From the NCBI GenBank assembly GCA_009843675.1, contig VYCZ01000195.1, positions 1-6,086 on the forward strand: a stretch of DNA of 6,086 nucleotides. The letters run 5' to 3'. Below, in pieces: positions 1 through 5,157 of this stretch. Made by a program: the position numbers and the translations under genes. Numbering within the stretch: the first letter of the stretch is position 1; the number at the start of each line of letters is the position of its first letter. Below the pieces are notes generated by a model that was given only the letters and a program-made list of their open reading frames with translations, searched no databases and was not told where the DNA came from. Source of the DNA: Gammaproteobacteria bacterium (lineage in GTDB: Bacteria; Pseudomonadota; Gammaproteobacteria; Eutrophobiales; Eutrophobiaceae).

Positions 1-416
1 ATTGGACAATCTTCACCGGAATCAGGACCAAAATCGAAGCATCGCTTGTACAGACACATCAACAGGTCAAGTCGGTGCATGTGGTGAAAACCAGCACCAT
101 CATTAGCCGCGGTATTATGATCCAGGGGTTTTACCGAGATAGTCCCGTCATCCATAACCATGCGTGTGGTTTCAAGAATTGCAGCCCGGCCGCCATCCAC
201 GGCGCCGTGTGGACCTTTCGGATCACCTCCGGTGAGATCTACACCGAGCCACTTGCACAGGCGGGCGCCATTGGGAGGCATGGTAATGCCCGCGCCGGCG
301 GTACTTGGTTTGGCGGTCTGTTCGTAAACATCAACAGAAGTGAACTGTCCGGATTCACGCAGGGCGAGGGCGGCAAACAGTCCGCCCATTCCTGCCCCGA
401 TTATGATTGCATGCAT
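1..416 (-). CDS. FAD-dependent monooxygenase (class A flavoprotein hydroxylase type), C-terminal part missing
   Basis: The frame is open from an ATG at 416 to the left edge, giving 138 residues of a family usually about 370-420 long. It begins with a beta strand and the dinucleotide-binding loop GAGMGG (residues 7-12), followed by the acidic end of strand 2 (VYEQ, E32), which normally holds the FAD adenosine ribose. Next come GAGITMPPNG (41-50) and HRLDLL (114-119), matching the G-I-x-x-x-P-N and H-R-x-D-L-L segments of salicylate-hydroxylase/UbiH-like enzymes; the arginine of the latter usually contacts FAD. Such enzymes use NAD(P)H and O2 to hydroxylate aromatic or related substrates in the cytoplasm. 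The substrate-binding region and the second FAD motif (GD near residue 300) lie outside the window, so the substrate cannot be inferred. A weak AAAGG lies about 8 bases before the ATG. It is probably transcribed on its own from the promoter at 448-476. Confidence 0.85.
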   Translation of the reverse strand, partial: MHAIIIGAGMGGLFAALALRESGQFTSVDVYEQTAKPSTAGAGITMPPNGARLCKWLGVDLTGGDPKGPHGAVDGGRAAILETTRMVMDDGTISVKPLDHNTAANDGAGFHHMHRLDLLMCLYKRCFDFGPDSGEDCP

Positions 417-447
417 AAAAAACCTTTGGGTGTTTTATAGCTGAAAT

Positions 448-476
448 ACTATAAGATGGTCATTGAATAATTACAA
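448..476 (-). promoter_or_regulatory. Sigma-70-type promoter for the FAD monooxygenase
   Basis: Read on the minus strand, TTGTAA (471-476) and TATAGT (448-453) are separated by exactly 17 bases. They match the -35 consensus at 4 of 6 and the -10 consensus at 5 of 6 positions, in an AT-rich patch inside GC-rich DNA. Transcription would start near 441, leaving a leader of about 25 bases before the ATG at 416. The rest of the 417-610 gap holds only short GC-rich inverted repeats without a T-run. Confidence 0.6.
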
Positions 477-610
477 ATGCGGGGGAGAAGCCGGGCGGCG
501 GGGAGGATTTCTGGCCTGGCGCCGCCGGAAGGCGTTCCGTTAACGGCAAGGTGTTCCAAGACTTCCGAGAGTTCGCCCTGATACAGACCGGTTGCCTCAT
601 CTCGAAAGGG

Positions 611-1507
611 TCATAAACCGTTTCTATGTGCCGCAATCCTGTTTTCCGCCAGTTCAACATAGTGCGGGTCGATATCATAAGCGACGAATTTCCTGTGATC
701 CTTCAGGGCTGACAGGCAGACCGTTCCGCTACCGGCGAACGGGTCGAGGACCACGTCGTCCTCGAACGAGTATAATTGAATCAGCCGGTGTGGCAGTTTT
801 TCCGGGAACGGTGCCGGATGACCGATCTTTTTTGCTGACACTGCCGGGAAATCCCAGACGCTTTTAGTCCATTCGAGAAATTCCTCTTTCTTTATCGTGT
901 TCTCCTTGTCTCCCCGTTTTCTTGAAAACGAATTCTTGGAGAACACCAGGATGTATTCGTGGACGTCCCGCAGCACCGGGTTTGCCGCGGACTGCCAGCT
1001 GCCCCAGGCGGTAGAGGAGCTGGCGCTGGATCCCTTGTTCCAGAGAATCTCCCCGCGCATCAAATATCCTATGTCCTGCATACCTTCGATAATATAACTG
1101 TGCAACGGGATATACGGCTTGCGCCCCAGGTTCGCAACGTTGACACAGGCCCGGCCGCCGGGAACCAGGACCCGCCAGGTCTCCCGCCAGACGGTATTGA
1201 GCAACGCCAGGTACTCATCGAGACTTAAATCCTCGTCATACTCCTTGGAAACGTTATAGGGCGGCGAGGTAATCATCAGGTGCACGCTGTTGTCCGGCAG
1301 TTCGTCCATTGCCTCGCTGGATTTGCAGAAGATCCTGTTCAAATACTCCGGGGGTACGGTGCTCTCAACATGGTTCACTTCCCCGCCGCTGTCCAATCCT
1401 TCATACAGCCTGGCGCCGTAAAATGTCGAGGCATCATGGCTGATTCTACCGGGAGTCCCGAACGCGCTGGTTGCCGTCCCCTGTTTGCGCTTTTGCAGTC
1501 GCGCCAT
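611..1507 (-). CDS. Site-specific DNA methyltransferase, beta class, apparently solitary
   Basis: This 298-residue protein transfers a methyl group from S-adenosylmethionine to an exocyclic amino group in DNA (N6-adenine or N4-cytosine). The catalytic motif IV is TSPPY (80-84). Motif X-like residues HPAPFPEKLPHRL (230-242) and the SAM-binding motif I DPFAGSGT (255-262) follow. The order catalytic motif then SAM motif is that of the beta group. The middle holds family-typical segments: VPGGRACVNVANLGRKPYIP (115-134), a STAWGSW stretch (165-171) and VHEYILVFSK (182-191). SPPY rather than DPPY is common in N4-cytosine enzymes but does not settle the base. The start at 1507 is chosen because it follows the upstream cyclase stop by 4 bases; the earlier in-frame ATG at 1609 would overlap that gene by about 98 bases. 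No restriction endonuclease is visible on either side, so it may be an orphan with a regulatory or protective role. Target sequence unknown. Confidence 0.92.
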   Translation of the reverse strand: MARLQKRKQGTATSAFGTPGRISHDASTFYGARLYEGLDSGGEVNHVESTVPPEYLNRIFCKSSEAMDELPDNSVHLMITSPPYNVSKEYDEDLSLDEYLALLNTVWRETWRVLVPGGRACVNVANLGRKPYIPLHSYIIEGMQDIGYLMRGEILWNKGSSASSSTAWGSWQSAANPVLRDVHEYILVFSKNSFSRKRGDKENTIKKEEFLEWTKSVWDFPAVSAKKIGHPAPFPEKLPHRLIQLYSFEDDVVLDPFAGSGTVCLSALKDHRKFVAYDIDPHYVELAENRIAAHRNGL

Positions 1508-1511
1508 TATT

Positions 1512-2288
1512 TCATTCCATGAACGCGAATATCCTGGCCTGGGCCTGGGAAGCGTCCTTAACCGGCAGTACGCCGATAACGGCAACGGCGCCCTTAACGG
1601 GCAGGGCATCCAGGTTATTCATGTTTTCCACCTGAAATTTTCCTGCCTCCAGCATGATCCTGTGCACAGGAAAGCTTAAATCATTACCCGGGTCCAGGCT
1701 CAGGGTATCTATGCCAATTCCGGCAATATCCCGCTCCACCAACAACTGCGCTGCAGCGACGGAAAACCCGGGGAAATGCAGCACGCCTGTTTCATCCTGG
1801 TTAACATAAGCTTCCGGGTCATGAAACTTTTTATACCAGCCCGTGTTCATGACTACGAGGCTGCCCTGCATAATGCGGCCGTTACGATCCTCCCAGGACC
1901 GCACATCTTCGACGGATAACTGATAGTCGGGATCCAGTGCAACCCTGTCCTGGACGTTGATGACTGCCACGGGAACGACCAGGTCGTTCAGGCCCAGTTC
2001 ATTAACGGAGCGCCCTCCTTCAATGAAATGCGCCGGCGCATCGATGTGCGTGCCGATGTTCTCCCAGAGCGAAAACCGGTGCATGCGATAGCCCTTGTCG
2101 TAATCAGCCAACCGCTCAATCACGAACGGCGCGGTGCCCGGCCAGAACGGCATGTCCCTGTGTAGGTCATGGGTCAGGTCAACCATGCGCCGCGCGGTAA
2201 AAGGCTGTTGCAGTTCGTCCGCAAACGCAACTTCGCCCAGGCAAAAACACAGGAGCAGCGCGCAGAACAGCAGAGACTCGTTTTTCAT
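1512..2288 (-). CDS. Cyclase-family (kynurenine-formamidase-like) metal-dependent hydrolase with signal peptide
   Basis: The 258-residue protein belongs to the cyclase family (PF04199), whose members hydrolyse amides or lactone-like substrates, N-formylkynurenine being the best known. Residues 1-23 form a Sec signal peptide: Lys2, a hydrophobic core from Leu6 to Leu17, and AFA before DELQ, giving cleavage after residue 23; the mature enzyme should be periplasmic or secreted. The family opening DLTHDLHRDMPFWPG is at 37-51. The metal-site signature GTHIDAPAHF is at 79-88 (H81, D83, H87), and the C-terminal H-to-E-N-L-x-x-L-P region (H209, E221, N225-P230) is present. In the fuller signature H-x-G-T-H-x-D-x-P-x-H the first position is Asn77 rather than His. 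A cytoplasmic kynurenine formamidase would lack the signal peptide, so I would not call it kynB. It probably heads a two-gene unit with the methyltransferase downstream. A GGTGG-type ribosome binding site lies about 6 bases before the ATG. Confidence 0.88.
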   Translation of the reverse strand: MKNESLLFCALLLCFCLGEVAFADELQQPFTARRMVDLTHDLHRDMPFWPGTAPFVIERLADYDKGYRMHRFSLWENIGTHIDAPAHFIEGGRSVNELGLNDLVVPVAVINVQDRVALDPDYQLSVEDVRSWEDRNGRIMQGSLVVMNTGWYKKFHDPEAYVNQDETGVLHFPGFSVAAAQLLVERDIAGIGIDTLSLDPGNDLSFPVHRIMLEAGKFQVENMNNLDALPVKGAVAVIGVLPVKDASQAQARIFAFME

Positions 2289-2331
2289 ATTCCCACCACC
2301 GTCGGATAATATGTGGTTCCGGTTTGAGGGC

Positions 2332-2349
2332 TTCCATACTATTATGGAA
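2332..2349. repeat. Inverted repeat TTCCATA-N4-TATGGAA in the divergent intergenic region
   Basis: Perfect 7-bp arms (2332-2338 and 2343-2349) are separated by CTAT. It overlaps the left arm of the next, longer palindrome by four bases (2346-2349), so as RNA hairpins the two exclude each other. It lies between the divergent cyclase and aldolase genes and could be an operator half or part of a leader structure. Confidence 0.6.
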
Positions 2350-2372
2350 CCTCTGAGTTAATCAGAGGTTCC
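2346..2372 (+). promoter_or_regulatory. Perfect 11-bp palindrome covering the ribosome binding site of the aldolase gene
   Basis: GGAACCTCTGA (2346-2356) and TCAGAGGTTCC (2362-2372) are exact reverse complements separated by GTTAA. The right arm contains AGAGG (2364-2368), the only Shine-Dalgarno-like sequence ahead of the ATG at 2379. As RNA, the hairpin would hide that site; as DNA, the 27-bp palindrome could be an operator between divergent genes. There is no T-run after the stem, so it is not a standard intrinsic terminator. Confidence 0.65.
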
Positions 2373-2378
2373 TGCATC

Positions 2379-3020
2379 ATGGATCATACATCTTTACGCG
2401 AGGCCGTCATAGCCGCCGCCCGGTCCCTGAATAAACACCGGCTGGGTGTCGGTACAGCCGGCAACGTCAGTGCCAGGGTCGAGCAGGGTTACCTGATCAC
2501 GCCTACCGGGATGGACTACGAGGCGATGGTGCCCACGGATATCGTCACTATGGACATGCATGGCAACCGCGCCGAAGGTGACCTGAAACCGTCGAGTGAG
2601 TGGCGTTTCCACCAGGACATCTACGCGGCGCGGAGGGAGATACATGCCATAGTCCATACCCATTCCCCCTGCGCCACCGCGCTGTCCTGCACACGCCAGG
2701 ACCTGCCCGCGTTTCACTACATGGTCGCCGGAGCGGGCGGTTCCTCCATCCGCTGCGCCGCGTACGCCACTTACGGCACCCAGGAATTGTCCGACAATAC
2801 CCTGGCCGCGTTGGCGGACCGTCAGGCCTGCCTGCTGGCAAACCACGGGGTCATTGCGCTGGGCGAAGACGTGGAGTCCGCCTTCAAAATGGCGCAACTC
2901 GTGGAAGAACTGGCCAGGCAATACCTGTTCAGCCGCATGGCCGGGACTCCCGTACTGCTGGGCGAGGACGAGATGAACGTCAACCTGGAAAAATTCAAGG
3001 ATTATGGCAAACAGGATTGA
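2379..3020 (+). CDS. Class II aldolase/adducin family protein, L-fuculose-phosphate aldolase-like
   Basis: A 213-residue zinc aldolase, close to the 215 residues of E. coli FucA. Such enzymes cleave sugar phosphates to dihydroxyacetone phosphate plus an aldehyde, or epimerise pentulose phosphates (AraD). The landmarks align almost residue for residue with FucA: GNVSAR (28-33) and PTGMDY (42-47) in the phosphate-binding part, SSEWRFH (72-78) with the catalytic acid E74 (E73 in FucA), HTH (H93, H95) and NHG (H156) as zinc ligands, Y114 (Y113 in FucA) and a near-terminal tyrosine Y209 in KDYGKQD. The full catalytic set is therefore present. No fucose, rhamnose, arabinose or methylthioribose genes are next to it, so the substrate is open. 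The ATG at 2379 is preceded by AGAGG ten bases upstream, inside a hairpin. The TauE/SafE exporter follows after 33 bases on the same strand, probably in one transcript. The gene diverges from the cyclase gene. Confidence 0.9.
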   Translation: MDHTSLREAVIAAARSLNKHRLGVGTAGNVSARVEQGYLITPTGMDYEAMVPTDIVTMDMHGNRAEGDLKPSSEWRFHQDIYAARREIHAIVHTHSPCATALSCTRQDLPAFHYMVAGAGGSSIRCAAYATYGTQELSDNTLAALADRQACLLANHGVIALGEDVESAFKMAQLVEELARQYLFSRMAGTPVLLGEDEMNVNLEKFKDYGKQD

Positions 3021-3053
3021 CCCGACCGGGCGAGTCGCCGGCCGTTGACGCAC

Positions 3054-3803
3054 ATGGAAATCTGGCAATACGCAATCCTCTTTCTCATCGGCATCGTGGT
3101 TGGTTTCGTGAACGTGATGGCCGGGGGCGGGTCGCTGTTAACCCTCCCCGTCATGCTGTTCCTGGGCGTGCCCGGACCGGTGGCCAACGGTACCAACCGG
3201 ATTGCCATACTGGCGCAGATGGCCACCGCGGCCGTCGCATTCTTCAGAAAAGGCTATTCCGATTTCAGGCTCAGCCTGACCCTGGCCCTGGCGGCGGTAC
3301 CCGGCGCGGTGGCCGGCGCCCTGGTGGCCGCGCGTCTCGAAGGGGTGTTGTTCAACCGGATCCTCGCCGTCATTATGCTCGCCGTAATGCTGGTCATGGC
3401 AACGCAAAAACAGACCCCGGAATATACCGGGGCGCCGCCCCGGAAACCGCGCCTGGTCCTGGCCCATGTCTTGATGGCTGTCCTGGGAATTTACGGCGGT
3501 TTCATACAGGTCGGGGCGGGTTTCCTGTTCATGCCGATACTGTATAAAACCCTGGGCCTGGACCTGGTCCGGGTGAACATGCACAAGAGCTTCATCATCA
3601 CCGTGTACACCACGGCCGCGCTGCTCGTGTTTGCCTGGCAGGTGGAACTGTTCTGGATTCTGGGTCTTACCCTGGCCGCCGGCACTTCCATCGGGGCATG
3701 GCTCAGCGCGCATGTGCAGGTCGCCCAGGGCGAGCGGATCATCAGGCTGGTGCTGAATACCGTGCTGGCGCTGTTCATCGTCAAGCTGTTGTTCTTCAAT
3801 TAA
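3054..3803 (+). CDS. TauE/SafE (TSUP) family membrane permease
   Basis: A 249-residue integral inner-membrane protein with roughly eight hydrophobic segments (about 6-28, 31-50, 74-96, 99-117, 134-156, 157-168, 182-199, 202-220, 230-248; some are half-length). It shows the two related halves of the family: GFVNVMAGGGSLLTLPVML (17-35) in the first and GIYGGFIQVGAGFLFMPIL (145-163) in the second. The family exports or imports sulfur-containing or organic anions such as sulfite, sulfoacetate and related acids; substrate cannot be read from sequence. I start at the ATG at 3054; a TTG three codons upstream (3045) is possible, and neither has a convincing ribosome binding site, which suggests translation partly coupled to the aldolase. 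The stop TAA shares its last A with the ATG of the next gene. Pairing with an aldolase hints at export of a cleavage product, but this is inference. Confidence 0.9.
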   Translation: MEIWQYAILFLIGIVVGFVNVMAGGGSLLTLPVMLFLGVPGPVANGTNRIAILAQMATAAVAFFRKGYSDFRLSLTLALAAVPGAVAGALVAARLEGVLFNRILAVIMLAVMLVMATQKQTPEYTGAPPRKPRLVLAHVLMAVLGIYGGFIQVGAGFLFMPILYKTLGLDLVRVNMHKSFIITVYTTAALLVFAWQVELFWILGLTLAAGTSIGAWLSAHVQVAQGERIIRLVLNTVLALFIVKLLFFN

Positions 3804-4195
3804 TGCAGATAAAACCGGAAAACCTGAAATGCTGGAAATGCGGCGCCGGCCTGGATTACCTGTTGATGCCCCTGTCCAAGAACGCTCACTGCAAGGCTTG
3901 CGAGGCGGCGCTGCATGTATGCAGGATGTGCCGGTTTTACGAACCCCGGGTCGCAAAGCAGTGCCGTGAACCGGTCGCCGACGCAGTCAAGGAAAAGGAC
4001 AGACCGAATTTCTGTGATTACCTTGAGTTAAACCCGGAGGCCTGGGAGCCCGCTGACCATTCGGAAGCCGACGTGGCCGCCGCGGACCTGAATGACCTGT
4101 TCGGCCTTGATACGGGGGAAGGGGCAAGCGGAACCGGCGCCAGTGCAGATCAGGCCAGGCGGGAACTGGATGACCTTTTTGATTTGAAGAAATGA
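3803..4195 (+). CDS. Small conserved Cys-rich (CxxC, zinc-ribbon-like) protein of unknown function
   Basis: A 130-residue soluble protein with no signal peptide or membrane segment. Eight cysteines lie in the first 71 residues: CWKC (10-13), CKAC (30-33), CRMC (40-43), C54 and C71. Three CxxC knuckles plus two single cysteines would suit two tetrahedral metal sites. Segments CRFYEP, QCREP and FCDY recur, as I remember, in uncharacterised proteins of Gammaproteobacteria and other groups; I know no experimental function. After residue 80 the chain is acidic and probably disordered, with a repeated motif: DLNDLFGLD (95-103) and ELDDLFDLK (121-129). The ATG overlaps the exporter stop (TAATG), implying translational coupling and the same transcript. 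The alternative longer frame running back inside the exporter gene is a shadow. A role in metal handling, protein binding or redox sensing is possible but unproven. Confidence 0.8.
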   Translation: MQIKPENLKCWKCGAGLDYLLMPLSKNAHCKACEAALHVCRMCRFYEPRVAKQCREPVADAVKEKDRPNFCDYLELNPEAWEPADHSEADVAAADLNDLFGLDTGEGASGTGASADQARRELDDLFDLKK

Positions 4196-4204
4196 AAGAT
4201 AGAT

Positions 4205-4271
4205 GGGGTCAGAGTAAAATCACTTGCAGCGCGGGTATTGGCTCGATCGGAGAGGATTTTACTCTGACCCC
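4205..4271. repeat. REP-like element with perfect 17-bp inverted arms between convergent genes
   Basis: GGGGTCAGAGTAAAATC (4205-4221) and its exact reverse complement (4255-4271) flank a 33-base loop. The element fills most of the 90-base gap between the Cys-rich gene stop (4195) and the trpC stop (4286). From memory, the GGGGTCAGAGTAAAAT sequence recurs many times in environmental proteobacterial genomes, often as hairpin-forming pairs. Neither outer edge is followed by a T-run, so it is not a classical intrinsic terminator, though a long hairpin here may protect or end both convergent transcripts. Confidence 0.75.
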
Positions 4272-4285
4272 TGCAATTTACTCGA

Positions 4286-5080
4286 TTAAACAATCAATTC
4301 GCGCAGTTGCGCGCCGGGGTCGTCTGCTTTCAGTAACGCTTCACCAATCAAAAAAGCATGCACGTCCCGGCTGCGCATGAGTTCGATATCCGCGCGGCTG
4401 TGTATGCCGCTTTCCGTTACCACGGTCCGGTCCGGGAACATGTCCGGCATCAGGTCCAGGGTTGTCTGCAGTGATGTTTCAAAGGTATGCAGGTCACGGT
4501 TGTTGATTCCTATGAGGGGCGTTCGCAGTAATAATGCGCGTTCCAGTTCTTCGCGGTTGTGTACCTCCACCAGTACGTCCAACCCGATAGCGGCCGCGGT
4601 CGCCGCCAGTTCCTGCATGCTCGCATCGTCCAGGGCCGCCACGATCAGCAATATGCAGTCCGCGCCGATGGCTCTTGCCTCGTAGACCTGGTACGGGTCG
4701 ATGATGAAATCCTTGCGCAGTACCGGCAGGCCGGTTGCGGCCCCGGCCTGTTGCAGGTGCAGATCCGAACCCTGGAAAAACTTCTCATCGGTCAGGACGG
4801 AGAGGCATACGGCCCCGGCTTCGGCATAGGCTTCGGCAAGCCGGGCAGGATCGAAATCCGGGCGGATGATGCCCTTGCTGGGTGATGCCTGCTTGATCTC
4901 GGCGATGACCGCGGGCCTGCCGTTTTCAATTGCCGCGCGTACGGCATTGTAAAACCCCCGGCAAGGACCGATATCCCCGATTTCCCGCTTCAGTTGCTCC
5001 AGGGGCAGTGACTCTTTTCTTGCGGCCACCCAGTCCCGCTTGTATTCCAGTATAGCCGCCAGGATGTCAGTAGTGTTCAT
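4286..5080 (-). CDS. trpC: Indole-3-glycerol-phosphate synthase
   Basis: The 264-residue monofunctional enzyme converts 1-(o-carboxyphenylamino)-1-deoxyribulose 5-phosphate to indole-3-glycerol phosphate with loss of CO2 and water, the fourth step from chorismate to tryptophan in the cytoplasm. It has the (beta/alpha)8 fold landmarks: [11 protein letters not shown] (60-70) with the catalytic E61 and K63, SVLTD (94-98), RKDFI (122-126) with the general acid K123, VEVHN (171-175) with E172, INNRDL (192-197) with N193, ESGI (223-226) with S224, and GEALL (246-250) at the phosphate site. Length is normal and no TrpF domain is fused, unlike the E. coli TrpCF protein. GAGGAG at 5088-5093 sits seven bases before the ATG at 5080 and fixes the start; an in-frame ATG at 5125 has no such site. 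trpD lies upstream on the same strand after 77 bases. Confidence 0.97.
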   Translation of the reverse strand: MNTTDILAAILEYKRDWVAARKESLPLEQLKREIGDIGPCRGFYNAVRAAIENGRPAVIAEIKQASPSKGIIRPDFDPARLAEAYAEAGAVCLSVLTDEKFFQGSDLHLQQAGAATGLPVLRKDFIIDPYQVYEARAIGADCILLIVAALDDASMQELAATAAAIGLDVLVEVHNREELERALLLRTPLIGINNRDLHTFETSLQTTLDLMPDMFPDRTVVTESGIHSRADIELMRSRDVHAFLIGEALLKADDPGAQLRELIV

Positions 5081-5087
5081 AATAAAT

Positions 5088-5093
5088 CTCCTC
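5088..5093 (-). promoter_or_regulatory. Ribosome binding site of trpC
   Basis: GAGGAG on the minus strand, seven bases before the ATG, decides the start at 5080. Immediately upstream is CTCCTGA, so CTCC could pair with the GGAG of this site across a TGA loop and partly hide it. Confidence 0.8.
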
Positions 5094-5096
5094 AGG

Positions 5097-5148
5097 AGGG
5101 GCAGATTCAAAGCATGCCCCTGCATGTAGTAAGCAGGGGTCTGTCCCC
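5097..5148 (-). repeat. Chain of overlapping GC-rich inverted repeats in the trpD-trpC spacer
   Basis: Three complementary pairs share segments. AGGGGCA (5097-5103) pairs with TGCCCCT (5115-5121), CCCCTGC (5117-5123) with GCAGGGG (5133-5139), and GGGG (5136-5139) with CCCC (5145-5148). On the coding strand the last pair reads GGGGACAGACCCC, a form I remember as a frequent REP-like sequence in environmental proteobacteria. Because the segments overlap, neighbouring hairpins exclude one another. No T-run follows, so this is not an intrinsic terminator of ordinary type. Confidence 0.6.
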
Positions 5149-5157
5149 GGAGAGTGA

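Noticed and set aside
491..546. Short GC-rich inverted repeats (526-539, 537-546, and an imperfect 491-499/521-528 stem) as a terminator of the methyltransferase gene
   Set aside because: None is followed by a T-run on the minus strand, and the arms are only 4-5 bases or bulged. Such pairs are expected by chance in this composition.
460..678. 72-codon minus-strand frame overlapping the methyltransferase C-terminus
   Set aside because: It overlaps the coding end in another frame and has no recognisable motif. The methyltransferase ends at the usual place for its family, so I see no frameshift that this frame would rescue.
1508..1609. Longer N-terminus for the DNA methyltransferase starting at 1609
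   Set aside because: The extra 34 residues are Pro/Arg-rich, overlap the cyclase gene by about 98 bases in another frame, and are not needed for any methyltransferase motif. The ATG at 1507 sits right after the cyclase stop.
2600..3547. Long plus-strand frame of 315 codons across the aldolase and exporter genes, and long minus-strand frames at 2394-3068 and 3138-3956
   Set aside because: They are shadows in GC-rich DNA: Arg/Gly/Pro/His-rich translations, no domains, and complete overlap with two well-supported genes.
4192..4380. 62-codon plus-strand frame starting at the Cys-rich gene stop
   Set aside because: It consists of the 17-bp inverted-repeat element followed by antisense of trpC, with no ribosome binding site and no protein-like features.
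5081..5125. Alternative trpC start at the in-frame ATG at 5125
   Set aside because: There is no ribosome binding site ahead of it, and the added 15 residues are encoded by the hairpin-rich spacer. GAGGAG is correctly placed for the ATG at 5080.
5081..5157. A trpC-specific promoter in the trpD-trpC spacer
   Set aside because: I found no -35/-10 pair with acceptable spacing; the region is dominated by runs of C and G.
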